Positions 1 through 9,152 of a DNA stretch of 64,000 nucleotides are shown here, piece after piece. Every line of letters starts with the position of its first letter. Positions within the stretch are counted from its first letter, which is position 1. A program made the position numbers and the translations under genes. Below the pieces are notes generated by a model. It was not told where the DNA came from. It did not search any database and saw only the letters and a list, made by a program, of their open reading frames with translations. Origin of the DNA: Alphaproteobacteria bacterium (lineage in GTDB: Bacteria; Pseudomonadota; Alphaproteobacteria; MPNO01; UBA2964); contig WHUE01000004.1 of NCBI GenBank assembly GCA_009377375.1, positions 1 through 64,000 on the forward strand, given 5' to 3'.

Positions 1-276
1 GCACTTCGTCATGAAGCACATGTCGCACAGCGTGCAGGCGTCGACGACGGGCTTGAAGCCGTCCGACTGCACCGCGTCGAGCTCGCCGGTCTCCGACGCG
101 TCGATCAGGTCGAACAGCCGGGGGAACGAGTCGCACAAATTGAAGCAGCGCCGGCAGCCGTGGCAGATGTCGAAGACGCGGCGCATCTCCGCGTCGAGCT
201 TGTCGGCGTCGTAGAAATCCGGATTGGTCCAGTCGATCTTGTGGCGAACAGGGGCTCCGAGGCTGCCTTCCGTCAT
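1..276 (-). CDS. Heterodisulfide-reductase-related Fe-S binding protein, partial at window edge
   Basis: Reverse translation MTEGSLGAPVRHKIDWTNPDFYDADKLDAEMRRVFDICHGCRRCFNLCDSFPRLF...CTLCDMCFMTKC has two 4Fe-4S type cysteine motifs; sits downstream of rubrerythrin. Confidence 0.8.
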   Translation of the reverse strand, partial: MTEGSLGAPVRHKIDWTNPDFYDADKLDAEMRRVFDICHGCRRCFNLCDSFPRLFDLIDASETGELDAVQSDGFKPVVDACTLCDMCFMTKC

Positions 277-401
277 GATGATCGGCTCCGTTCCCGCACA
301 GCGGCTGCGCGCGGGCCAAGGGGCGCTTCCGCGCATATGTTATCGGGGGTGAATCCGGGGACCGCGTCGGGTCCCCGGAGGAATCGCGGCGGACGGGCCG
401 G

Positions 402-821
402 CTAGTCGAGCTCGTCCAGCGCCTTCTGGAAACGGCCGGCGTGGCTGCGCTCGGCCTTCGCCAGGGTCTCGAACCAGTTGGCGATCTCGTCGAAGCCCTC
501 GTCGCGGGCCTCCTTCGCCATGCCCGGATACATGTCGGTGTATTCGTGCGTCTCGCCCGCGACCGCGGCCTTCAGGTTGTTGGAGGTGCTGCCGATCGGC
601 TCGCCCGTCGCCGGGTCGCCGACCTCCTCGAGATACTCGAGATGACCGTGCGCATGGCCCGTCTCGCCCTCCGCGGTGGAGCGGAACACGGCGGCGACGT
701 CGTTATAGCCCTCGACATCGGCCTTCTGCGCGAAATAGAGATAGCGCCGGTTCGCCTGCGATTCGCCGGCGAACGCGTCCTTCAGATTACCTTCGGTCTT
801 GGTGCCCTTGAGAGCTGGCAT
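402..821 (-). CDS. Rubrerythrin
   Basis: [64 protein letters not shown]..., diiron ferritin-like motifs. Confidence 0.93.
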   Translation of the reverse strand: MPALKGTKTEGNLKDAFAGESQANRRYLYFAQKADVEGYNDVAAVFRSTAEGETGHAHGHLEYLEEVGDPATGEPIGSTSNNLKAAVAGETHEYTDMYPGMAKEARDEGFDEIANWFETLAKAERSHAGRFQKALDELD

Positions 822-952
822 TGGTTTCTCCTCTTCCTTCTGATCCTGTGTGCCGGGTTGGTCCCGGCCACGGCCCGGCGACCGTTCTTTTTATCGGCCG
901 TCATATTCTTTTATAGTAAACGTAATGGCTTCGTCAACAGTTTATAATGATT

Positions 953-1396
953 TTAATCTGTATCGGAAGCCATTCCTCCGGCCGGCTGGCCGGCGAGACG
1001 GACCACCACATCGACGCGGTTGAGCGTCGTCCCCTCCGGGATGCGGGGAAGCTGGGCGATGGAGACCGATTCTTCCGGGATATCCTGGATCGCGCCCGAA
1101 TCCTCGAAGAAGAAGTGGTGATGGTCGGTCACGTTGGTGTCGAAATACGAACGCCCCGGCTCCACCACCACCTCGCGCAGAAGCTGCACCGCGGTGAACT
1201 GGTGCAATGTGTTGTAGACGGTGGCCAGCGAGACGGAGACGTTGGCGCCGAGCGCCTGGGCATGAAGCTCTTCCGCCGTCACATGGCGGTCCGCGCCGTC
1301 GAAGAGCAGCTTGGCCAGCGCGAGCCGCTGACGGGTCGGGCGCAGCCCCACCCCGTTCAGCATCCCGATCACGCGTGTGTATGGACGTTCAGACAT
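953..1396 (-). CDS. irr: Fur-family iron response regulator (Irr-like)
   Basis: LRPTRQRLALAKLLFDG...HVTAEELHAQA...VSLATVYNTLHQF...DHHHFFFEDSG; linked to fabABI and rubrerythrin. Confidence 0.88.
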   Translation of the reverse strand: MSERPYTRVIGMLNGVGLRPTRQRLALAKLLFDGADRHVTAEELHAQALGANVSVSLATVYNTLHQFTAVQLLREVVVEPGRSYFDTNVTDHHHFFFEDSGAIQDIPEESVSIAQLPRIPEGTTLNRVDVVVRLAGQPAGGMASDTD

Positions 1397-1443
1397 GGAA
1401 AAATCCTTGCTCGATTGACCTTTATATAGGTGCTCCGCGCCAG

Positions 1444-1460
1444 TTTTGAATAGCTTTAAA
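1444..1460. promoter_or_regulatory. Putative ICE (Irr) box upstream of irr
   Basis: TTTTGAA-TAG-CTTTAAA, about 11/14 to the remembered ICE core TTTAGAA-N3-TTCTAAA, within a 23-bp element with perfect CAGTTT...AAACTG ends. Confidence 0.45.
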
Positions 1461-1537
1461 CTGGAATCGGCGGATTTATCAAGCAGGAAAATACCTGACC
1501 GTATGTTGGCCGGGCGCCCCGCGCGGCTGGGACTGCG

Positions 1538-2341
1538 TCAGCCGGCCTCGTCGGGCAGGCCGGGAACGCTGACGATATTGTAGCCGGAATCCACGTGGTG
1601 GACCTCGCCGGTCACGGCGTGGCTCAGATCGCTCAGCAAATAGAGCGCGGCCCCGCCGAGCTCCTCCAGCGACACGTTGCGGCGCAGCGGGCTGTGCTGC
1701 TCGGTCCAGCGGAAGGTCTGGCGCGCGCCGCCGATGGCGCTGCCGGCCAAGGTGCGCACAGGGCCGGCCGAAAGCGCGTTCACCCGCACCCCCTGCGGCC
1801 CGAGATCGACGGCGAGGTAGCGCACGCTGGCCTCCAGCGCCGCCTTGGCGACACCCATCACGTTGTAGAACGGCATCACCCGCTCCGCGCCGGAATAGGT
1901 CAGCGTGATCATCGCGCCGCCGTTCGTCATCAGCGCCGCCGCGCGCTTCGCCACCGCGGTGAACGAGTAGCAGGAAATGTCCATGGTGCGCGCGAAATTG
2001 GCGCGCGAGGTGTCGGAGTAGCGGCCCTGCAGCTCCTCCTTCTCCGAATAGGCGAGCGAGTGGACGACGAAATCGAGTCCGCCCCATGCCTTGCCGACGG
2101 CGGCGAACAGCGCCTCGATCTCGGCGTCGCTGGACACGTCGCAGGGCAGGACCAGCCCCGCGCCAAGCTGTTCCGCCAGCGGGCGGACGCGACGCTCGAA
2201 CGAGTCGCCCTGATAGGTGAAGGCCAGCTCCGCCCCGTGCCCGGCGAGCGTGCGCGCGATGCCCCAGGCGATGGAGCGGTCGTTGGCGACGCCCAGCACC
2301 ACGCCGCGCTTTCCCGCCATCAGCGGGGCGAGGGTGGTCAT
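1538..2341 (-). CDS. fabI: Enoyl-[acyl-carrier-protein] reductase FabI
   Basis: MAGKRGVVLGVANDRSIAWGIARTLAGHGAELAFTYQGD...; SDR-type FabI signature; next to fabB/fabA. Confidence 0.95.
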   Translation of the reverse strand: MTTLAPLMAGKRGVVLGVANDRSIAWGIARTLAGHGAELAFTYQGDSFERRVRPLAEQLGAGLVLPCDVSSDAEIEALFAAVGKAWGGLDFVVHSLAYSEKEELQGRYSDTSRANFARTMDISCYSFTAVAKRAAALMTNGGAMITLTYSGAERVMPFYNVMGVAKAALEASVRYLAVDLGPQGVRVNALSAGPVRTLAGSAIGGARQTFRWTEQHSPLRRNVSLEELGGAALYLLSDLSHAVTGEVHHVDSGYNIVSVPGLPDEAG

Positions 2342-2395
2342 CGCGGCGCTCCGCGCGCGGAAAGCGGTTCGGGGTTCATCTGGGCTTTCCGTCGG

Positions 2396-3622
2396 TCAGG
2401 ACGGCTGATAGGCCTTGAAGGCGAGGCTGGCGTTGGTGCCGCCGAAGCCGAAGCTGTTCGACATCACGCAGTTGAGCTGCGCGTCGTCGCGGCGTTCCGT
2501 CACCAGCGGCAGGTCGCCCACCGCCTCGTCCGGCTCCTCCACGTTGGCGGAGGCGCAGATGAAATCGTGCTGCAGCATCAGCAGGCTGTAGATCGCCTCC
2601 TGCGCCCCGGCCGCGCCGAGCGAATGGCCGGTCAGCGACTTGGTGGAGTTGAAGGCCGGGACCCGGTTGCGGTCGGCGAACACCTCGCGGATCGCCACCA
2701 GCTCCTTGGCGTCGCCGATCGGCGTGCTGGTCCCGTGGGTGTTGATGTAGTCCACCGGCGCATCCACCGTGGCAAGCGCCATCTTCATGCAGCGCACCGC
2801 GCCCTCGCCCGACGGCTGCACCATGTCGTAGCCGTCCGAGGTGGCGCCGTAGCCGACCAGCTCGCCGTAGATCGTGGCCCCGCGGGCCTTCGCGTGCTCC
2901 AGCTCCTCCAGCACCACGACTCCGCCGCCGCCGGCGATGACGAAGCCGTCGCGCCCGGCGTCGAAGGCGCGCGAAGCCGCCTCGGGGCGGTCGTTATAGG
3001 CCGAGGACAGCGCCGGCATGGCGTCGAACAGCACGCTCATGGTCCAGTCCAGCTCCTCGCCGCCGCCGGCGAAGACCACGTCCTGCTTGCCGTACTGGAT
3101 CATCTCCGCCCCGTTGCCGATGCAGTGCGCGCTGGTCGCGCAGGCGGAGCTGATGGAATAGTTGACGCCCTTGATCCGGAACGCGGTCGAGAGCGTGGCC
3201 GAGTTGGTGGACGACATGGTGCGCGGCACCATGAACGGTCCCACCTTGCGCGCGCCGCGCTCGCGCGCGGTGTCCATCGCCTGCAGCAGGTTGCGCGTCG
3301 ACGGCCCGCCCGAGCCCATGATCAGCCCGGTGCGCTCGTTCGAGACCTCGTCCGCCTCCAGCCCGGAATCGGCGATGGCCTGTTCCATGGCGAGGTAGTT
3401 GTAGGCCGCGCCGTCGCCCATGAAGCGGCGGAACTTGCGGTCCACCACCGCGTCCAGGTCGACCCTGGGATCGCCGTGGACATGGCTGCGGAACCCGCGC
3501 TCCTTGTACTCCTCGCAGAAGCTGATGCCCGAGCGGCCCTCGCGCAGGGAGTCCAGCACCTCGTCCTTGTTGCGGCCGATGCTGCTGACGATCCCCATAC
3601 CGGTCACGACAACTCTTCTCAT
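2396..3622 (-). CDS. fabB: Beta-ketoacyl-ACP synthase I
   Basis: [33 protein letters not shown]...[14 protein letters not shown]...[15 protein letters not shown]...[12 protein letters not shown]; start trimmed from the ORF-track start. Confidence 0.95.
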   Translation of the reverse strand: MRRVVVTGMGIVSSIGRNKDEVLDSLREGRSGISFCEEYKERGFRSHVHGDPRVDLDAVVDRKFRRFMGDGAAYNYLAMEQAIADSGLEADEVSNERTGLIMGSGGPSTRNLLQAMDTARERGARKVGPFMVPRTMSSTNSATLSTAFRIKGVNYSISSACATSAHCIGNGAEMIQYGKQDVVFAGGGEELDWTMSVLFDAMPALSSAYNDRPEAASRAFDAGRDGFVIAGGGGVVVLEELEHAKARGATIYGELVGYGATSDGYDMVQPSGEGAVRCMKMALATVDAPVDYINTHGTSTPIGDAKELVAIREVFADRNRVPAFNSTKSLTGHSLGAAGAQEAIYSLLMLQHDFICASANVEEPDEAVGDLPLVTERRDDAQLNCVMSNSFGFGGTNASLAFKAYQPS

Positions 3623-3629
3623 GGCGTCC

Positions 3630-4178
3630 TCACATGTCGTCGGTGGAGGTAAACACCCCCACCCGCAAATCGGTGGCTTCGTAGACGACCTTGCCGTCGG
3701 TCGCAAGCGTCCCGTCGGCGATGGCGATGGCGAAGCCGCGGCGCAGCACGCGCTTGATATCCACCGTGTAGGTCACGAGCCGGACGTCGGGCGTCACCTG
3801 CCCGGTGAATTTCAGCCCGCCGACGCCGAGCGCCCGGCCGCGGCCCGGCGCGCCGAGCCAGCCGAGATGGAACCCGACGAGCTGCCACAGCGCATCGAGG
3901 CCGAGACAGCCCGGCATCACCGGGTCGCCCTCGAAATGGCATTTGTAGAACCAGAGGTCGGGGCGGATGTCCTGCTCCGCAACCACCGAGCCCTTGCCGT
4001 TGGCCCCGCCATCCGCGTCGATGCGGGCGATGCGGTCGAACATCAGCATGGGCGGCAGCGGCAGCTGCGCATTGCCTTCGCCGAACAGCCGGCCGTGGCC
4101 GCATTCGATCAGGTCTTCATAGCCGAAGCTGCTGCGATCCTTGACCGGCACCGGTCCCTCTCGACAGAACGTACACAT
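3630..4178 (-). CDS. fabA: 3-hydroxydecanoyl-ACP dehydratase FabA
   Basis: [38 protein letters not shown]...[24 protein letters not shown]; exact start uncertain. Confidence 0.93.
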   Translation of the reverse strand: MCTFCREGPVPVKDRSSFGYEDLIECGHGRLFGEGNAQLPLPPMLMFDRIARIDADGGANGKGSVVAEQDIRPDLWFYKCHFEGDPVMPGCLGLDALWQLVGFHLGWLGAPGRGRALGVGGLKFTGQVTPDVRLVTYTVDIKRVLRRGFAIAIADGTLATDGKVVYEATDLRVGVFTSTDDM

Positions 4179-4325
4179 CGAACGCGCAAAAGATTTGCCG
4201 GATTGCAGCCGCTCGCGCGCGGCCTCGCCCGGTCAAACCGGAGGCGGTGACGCCCCCTACTGGTTCGTTATAGGAACGGATTCGGGAACGACCACCCCGG
4301 CGGGGCAAAAAAATATCCGCGGAGG

Positions 4326-5036
4326 TCATCCATCCCGGTCGGCGCCGACCAGCCGCCCCGGGTCGTCGGTGATGACGGCGTCGACGCCCCAGAGCCAGAG
4401 GCGGCGCGCGAGATTCGGGTCGTTGACGGTGTAGACGGCGAGCGGCAGGCCGGTGGCCTTCAGCGCGGCGCAGTCGGGCGCGGTCAGGCGGCGGGCGCCG
4501 CAGACCAGCGCGGCGGGGCGCACCGCGCGCAGGCGGCCGCGCCAGCCCGGGCGAAGGCGGCTCATCAGCAGCCCGCGCGGGATAGCGGGAGCCGCCACGC
4601 GCAGCGCCAGCAGCAGCGAGGGGCGAAAGCTGGAGACGAGGACCGGCGGAGGGGCCCCGGCGCGGCGGATCGCGGCGGCGACGGCGCGGGCGAGAGCCGG
4701 GCTCCGCCGGCCGCAGTATTTCATTTCCACGTTGGCGCCAAGGCCGAGAGCGGCGCAGAGCGCCAGCGCGTCGTCGAGCGAGGGGACAGCATGCGCCGCA
4801 AGCGCCGCCGCCGTCAGGCGGCCGATGCGCGCCTTGCGGCCGGCGATGCGTTCGAGGGTGGGGTCGTGGGCGAGAACGGCGGCGCCGTCGGCGCTGAGCC
4901 GGACGTCGAATTCGACCCAGCGCGCGCCGGCATCACGGGCGGCGCGCAGACCGGCGAGCGTGTTCTCGGGGGCCACCGCGGCGGCGCCGCGATGGCCGAT
5001 GACCCGCGGCAGCGCGATCGCTGCCGCGGGCGTCAC
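4326..5036 (-). CDS. ugpQ: Glycerophosphodiester phosphodiesterase family protein
   Basis: VIGHRGAAAVAPENTLAGLRAARDAGARWVEFDVRLSADGAAVLAHD; GDPD HRG/PENT/E-D motifs; likely GTG start just after the pnp stop. Confidence 0.88.
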   Translation of the reverse strand: MTPAAAIALPRVIGHRGAAAVAPENTLAGLRAARDAGARWVEFDVRLSADGAAVLAHDPTLERIAGRKARIGRLTAAALAAHAVPSLDDALALCAALGLGANVEMKYCGRRSPALARAVAAAIRRAGAPPPVLVSSFRPSLLLALRVAAPAIPRGLLMSRLRPGWRGRLRAVRPAALVCGARRLTAPDCAALKATGLPLAVYTVNDPNLARRLWLWGVDAVITDDPGRLVGADRDG

Positions 5037-5052
5037 AGGATCGCGCCCGGTG

Positions 5053-7194
5053 CTATTCGCCGGACGCGGCTTCCGCCTTCTCGGGGGTGATTTCCTCACC
5101 GGTCTCCTGATCGACGGCCTTCATCGACAGCTTGACCTTGCCGCGGTCGTCGACGCCGAGGACCTTCACCTTCACGGAGTCGCCCTCGTTGACGACGTCC
5201 GACACCTTGCCGACGCGGCGCGGGGCGAGCTCGCTGATATGGACGAGCCCGTCGCGCGAGCCGAGGAAGTTCACGAAGGCGCCGAAATCGACCACCTTCA
5301 CCACCTTGCCGGTGTAGATCACGCCCACCTCCGGCTCGGCGACGATGGAGCGGATCCAGTTGATCGCGGCCTCGGACGCATCCGTATCCACCGCGGCGAC
5401 CTTGATCGTGCCGTCGTCCTCGATGTCGATCTTGGCGCCCGTGACCTCGCAGATCTCGCGGATCACCTTGCCGCCGGTGCCGATCACCTCGCGTATCTTG
5501 TCCTTGGGGATGGAGATCGTGGTGATCCGCGGCGCGTTGCCGCTCACCTCGGACCGCGCGGTGTCCAGCGACTTGGACATCTCGCCCAGGATGTGCATGC
5601 GGCCGTCCCGCGCCTGGTCGAGCGCGACCTTCATGATCTCCTCGGTGATCCCGGTGATCTTGATGTCCATCTGCAGCGACGAGACGCCCTTTTCGGTGCC
5701 GGCCACCTTGAAGTCCATGTCGCCGAGATGGTCCTCGTCACCGAGGATGTCGGACAGGACGGCGAAGCCGCTGTCCTCCTTGATCAGCCCCATCGCGATG
5801 CCGGCCACCGGACGCTTCAGCGGCACGCCCGCATCCATCAGCGCGAGGCTGCTGCCGCAGACGGTCGCCATCGACGACGAACCGTTGGATTCGGTGATCT
5901 CCGACACGATGCGGACCGTGTAGGGGAAGTCCTCCTTCGACGGCATCACCGCGCGCAGCGCCCGCCAGGCGAGCTTGCCGTGGCCGATCTCGCGCCGGCC
6001 GGGCGAACGCAGGAAGCTGGCCTCGCCGACCGAATAGGGCGGGAAGTTGTAGTGCAGCATGAAGTGCTCGCGGTATTCGCCCTCGAGCGCGTCGATGATC
6101 TGCTCGTCCTGGCCGGTGCCGAGCGTGGCCACCGCCAGCGCCTGGGTCTCGCCCCGCGTGAACACCGCGCTGCCGTGCGACCGCGGCAGCACGCCGACTT
6201 CGGCGTCGATCGGACGCACCGTCTTGGTGTCGCGCCCGTCGATGCGCAGCCCGGTCTCGAGGATCGCGCCGCGGACGATCTTCTTCTCCAACTCCTTCAG
6301 CAGCGAGCCCACAAGCTCGCGGTTGGTGTCCTCTTCGACGACGGCCTCAACCGCCGCGGCCTTGGCGGCGGCGACCTTCTCGACGCGCGCCTGCTTGACG
6401 GTCTCCTTGTAGGCCTCGCGCAGCGGAGCCTCGGCGGTCTCGCGCACGCGGGCGCGCAGGCTCGCGGCCTCCTCCGGCTCCGGCGTCAGGTCCCACGGCT
6501 CCTTGGCGCATTTCTCCGCCAGCTCGATGATCGCCTGGATCACCGGCTGGAACTCGCGGTGGGCGAACATCACGGCGCCGAGCATCGCGTCCTCGGACAA
6601 CTCCTTGGCCTCCGATTCCACCATCAGCACGGCGTCGCCCGTGCCGGCCACGATCATGTCGAGCTGCGAGTCGGCCAGCGTATCGATGAGGGGATTGAGC
6701 ACGTATTCGCCGTCGATGTAGCCGACCCGCGCCCCGCCGATGGGGCCGAGGAACGGAATGCCGGAAATGGTGAGGGCGGCGGAGGCGCCGACCAGCGAGG
6801 CGATGTCGGGATCGTTCTCCAGGTCATGGCTGAGCACGGTGCAGATCACCTGGGTCTCGTTGCGGAACCCCTTGGCGAAGAGCGGCCGGATCGGCCGGTC
6901 GATCAGGCGCGAGGTCAGCGTCTCCTTCTCGTTGGGACGGCCTTCGCGCTTGAAGAAGCCGCCCGGGATCTTGCCGGCGGCGAATGTCTTTTCCTGGTAG
7001 TTGACGGTCAGGGGGAAAAAGTCGATTCCCGGCTTGGGCGACTTCTGGGCCACCGCGGTGCACAGCACGACGGTGTCGCCATAGGACACCATCACCGCGC
7101 CGTCCGCCTGGCGCGCCACCTTGCCGGTCTCGAGCACGAGCTTCCGCCCGCCCCACATCAGTTCCTTGCGATGAACGGTAAACATATCTTCCAT
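5053..7194 (-). CDS. pnp: Polyribonucleotide nucleotidyltransferase
   Basis: [48 protein letters not shown]...KH/S1 C-terminus; downstream of rpsO. Confidence 0.97.
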   Translation of the reverse strand: MEDMFTVHRKELMWGGRKLVLETGKVARQADGAVMVSYGDTVVLCTAVAQKSPKPGIDFFPLTVNYQEKTFAAGKIPGGFFKREGRPNEKETLTSRLIDRPIRPLFAKGFRNETQVICTVLSHDLENDPDIASLVGASAALTISGIPFLGPIGGARVGYIDGEYVLNPLIDTLADSQLDMIVAGTGDAVLMVESEAKELSEDAMLGAVMFAHREFQPVIQAIIELAEKCAKEPWDLTPEPEEAASLRARVRETAEAPLREAYKETVKQARVEKVAAAKAAAVEAVVEEDTNRELVGSLLKELEKKIVRGAILETGLRIDGRDTKTVRPIDAEVGVLPRSHGSAVFTRGETQALAVATLGTGQDEQIIDALEGEYREHFMLHYNFPPYSVGEASFLRSPGRREIGHGKLAWRALRAVMPSKEDFPYTVRIVSEITESNGSSSMATVCGSSLALMDAGVPLKRPVAGIAMGLIKEDSGFAVLSDILGDEDHLGDMDFKVAGTEKGVSSLQMDIKITGITEEIMKVALDQARDGRMHILGEMSKSLDTARSEVSGNAPRITTISIPKDKIREVIGTGGKVIREICEVTGAKIDIEDDGTIKVAAVDTDASEAAINWIRSIVAEPEVGVIYTGKVVKVVDFGAFVNFLGSRDGLVHISELAPRRVGKVSDVVNEGDSVKVKVLGVDDRGKVKLSMKAVDQETGEEITPEKAEAASGE

Positions 7195-7266
7195 ACCTTC
7201 CTTCCCGGCCGGGCGCCCAGGGCGATCCGGCCCTTGACCGGGCAGCGCCTCAATGGCGGGCCCGGC

Positions 7267-7287
7267 TGCGGCGCACCTTGCGCCGCA
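7267..7287 (-). other. Perfect stem-loop in pnp 5' leader
   Basis: tgcggcgc-acctt-gcgccgca inverted repeat between rpsO and pnp; possible RNase III processing/autoregulation structure. Confidence 0.4.
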
Positions 7288-7320
7288 TGTGCGCCGCGGC
7301 CTATCCGCGACGGCACGACG

Positions 7321-7345
7321 AAAACCCCGCGCCTCAGGCGCAGGG
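7321..7345 (-). terminator. Rho-independent-like terminator/attenuator after rpsO
   Basis: Minus strand: CCCTGCGCC-TGA-GGCGCGGGG-TTTT, 9-bp stem (one G:U) plus short U-run. Confidence 0.55.
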
Positions 7346-7398
7346 CACAACCGGGCGCGCGGGACCTTCCCGCGTACCCGCAATCCGGGCGGCAGCGT

Positions 7399-7668
7399 CT
7401 ATCGCCGCAGCCCGAGGCGCTGGATCACGGTGTCGTATCGCTCCGAATCCTTGCGCTTCAGATAGTCGAGCAACGCGCGACGCTGGCCGACCATCATCAG
7501 CAGCCCGCGACGGGAGTGGAAGTCCTTCTTGTGCTCCTTGAGATGCTCGGTGAGATTGCCGATCCTCTCGGAGAGGATGGCGACCTGGACTTCCGGCGAA
7601 CCTGTGTCGCCTTCTGCGCGTGCGTATTCGCCAATAAGGCTCTGCTTCTTTTCCGGCGTAATCGACAT
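7399..7668 (-). CDS. rpsO: 30S ribosomal protein S15
   Basis: [64 protein letters not shown]... Confidence 0.97.
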   Translation of the reverse strand: MSITPEKKQSLIGEYARAEGDTGSPEVQVAILSERIGNLTEHLKEHKKDFHSRRGLLMMVGQRRALLDYLKRKDSERYDTVIQRLGLRR

Positions 7669-7694
7669 CGGGTTCTCCGCTGTAAGCCGTGTTG

Positions 7695-8627
7695 TCAGAC
7701 ATTGAGCACGCGCATGGGCCGGATTTCGTCGCCGACCAGCCGCGCCAGCGCGACTGCCCGGCCCTCGGCCATGGCGCACAGCACCGCCCCGTCGTCCAGT
7801 GAACCGGTTTCAACGAAGCGGCGTCCTTCCTCGCCCCGCACCCTGACCGGCCGCCCATGTCTCAGATGGTCGGCCTGGGTCGCGTTCAGGGCCAGCGCCG
7901 GGATGTCGTCCAGCGCGGTCTCGACCGCGAGCAGGTACTCGGAAGGTGGCGCACTATGCATCAGGGTCGCCAGCGAATCCAGCGAAATCGCCCCCTCCTC
8001 GGTGAACGGCCCGCAGCGCGTGCGCCGCAGCGCCGCGATATGCCCGACCGTGCCGAGACGCAGCGAAAGGTCGCGCGCGAGCGCCCGCATATAGGTGCCC
8101 TTGCCGCAGGAAACCTCGAACACGGCATGGTCCGCATCGGGCCGGGCGACCAGCGCGAAGGCGTCGACATGGACGGTCCGGGGCGCGATCACCACCTGCC
8201 GGTCGGCGCGCGCGAGGTCGTAGGCGCGGCGGCCGTCGATGTGGATGGCGGAATATGCCGGCGGCGTCTGCTCGATCGCGCCGGTGAAACCGGGCAGGGC
8301 GGCGGCGATGTCCTCGTCGGCGGGGCGGCGGTCGCTGGTGTCGGTCACCGCGCCTTCGGCGTCGTCGGTGCTGCGGGCCTCGCCGAACCGGACGGTGAAG
8401 CGGTAGCTTTTCGAGCCGTCGAGCACATAGGAGACGGTCTTGGTCGCCTCGCCCAGCGCGATCGGGAGCACCCCGGTGGCGAGCGGGTCCAGCGTGCCGC
8501 CATGGCCCGCGCGCTGCGCGTCCAGCATCGCGCGCACCTTCGACGTCGCCCGGGTGGAGGTCAGTCCGGCCGGCTTGTCGAGGACGATCCAGCCGGTGAC
8601 GGGCCGTCCGCGCTTCCTACGCCCCAT
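7695..8627 (-). CDS. truB: tRNA pseudouridine(55) synthase TruB
   Basis: [21 protein letters not shown]...[23 protein letters not shown]. Confidence 0.96.
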   Translation of the reverse strand: MGRRKRGRPVTGWIVLDKPAGLTSTRATSKVRAMLDAQRAGHGGTLDPLATGVLPIALGEATKTVSYVLDGSKSYRFTVRFGEARSTDDAEGAVTDTSDRRPADEDIAAALPGFTGAIEQTPPAYSAIHIDGRRAYDLARADRQVVIAPRTVHVDAFALVARPDADHAVFEVSCGKGTYMRALARDLSLRLGTVGHIAALRRTRCGPFTEEGAISLDSLATLMHSAPPSEYLLAVETALDDIPALALNATQADHLRHGRPVRVRGEEGRRFVETGSLDDGAVLCAMAEGRAVALARLVGDEIRPMRVLNV

Positions 8628-9054
8628 CGTCGCCGTCGTCCGGCCCGGGGGGCAGCGTGTCGCGCCGCACCTCGTCCGAACGCAGCAGCGCCTCCATGCG
8701 CTGGCCGTGCTCGAAGGCGGTGTCGAGCTCGAAGGAGAGGCTCGGCAGGTATCTGATGGTCAGCCCCTGCTGCCCGATCAGGTGGCGCAGGAAGGAGGAC
8801 GCGCGGCGCAGGGCGGCCACGACCTCCGCCGCCTGCTCGCCGCCCAGCGGCATCACGAAGGCGGTCGCGTTGCGCAGGTCCGGGCTGATCCGCACCTCGG
8901 TCACGGTGATCGGCACGCCCTGGAGGACGGGATCGCGCAGCTCGTTCCGGGCCAGGGCGGCGACCAGCGCATGGCGCATCACCTCGCCCACGCGAAGCTG
9001 GCGCTGCGAGCGTTCCGGGCCGCCGCGCGGCGTTTTGGGACTGCGTTGTCTCAT
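8617..9054 (-). CDS. rbfA: Ribosome-binding factor A
   Basis: SQRQLRVGEVMRHALVAALARNELRDPVLQG-VPITVTEVRISPDLRNATAFVMPLGG. Confidence 0.93.
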   Translation of the reverse strand: MRQRSPKTPRGGPERSQRQLRVGEVMRHALVAALARNELRDPVLQGVPITVTEVRISPDLRNATAFVMPLGGEQAAEVVAALRRASSFLRHLIGQQGLTIRYLPSLSFELDTAFEHGQRMEALLRSDEVRRDTLPPGPDDGDDGA

Positions 9055-9152
9055 GGCGTACCGTGTTCCCGGTCGAGGACTGCGCCGGCCCGTCCCTTCG
9101 CCCGGCCCCGCACGGCGGGGCGGCAGGCGGCGGCGGGCGGCGGGGCCGCGCG

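Noticed and set aside
1595-3652. 685-aa plus-strand ORF
   Set aside because: Antisense to fabI/fabB; His/Arg-rich shadow composition
4453-8094. 1213-aa plus-strand ORF
   Set aside because: Antisense to GDPD, pnp, rpsO and truB, all with clear family motifs; composition (H/R/A/D-rich, no domain) is typical of high-GC shadow ORFs
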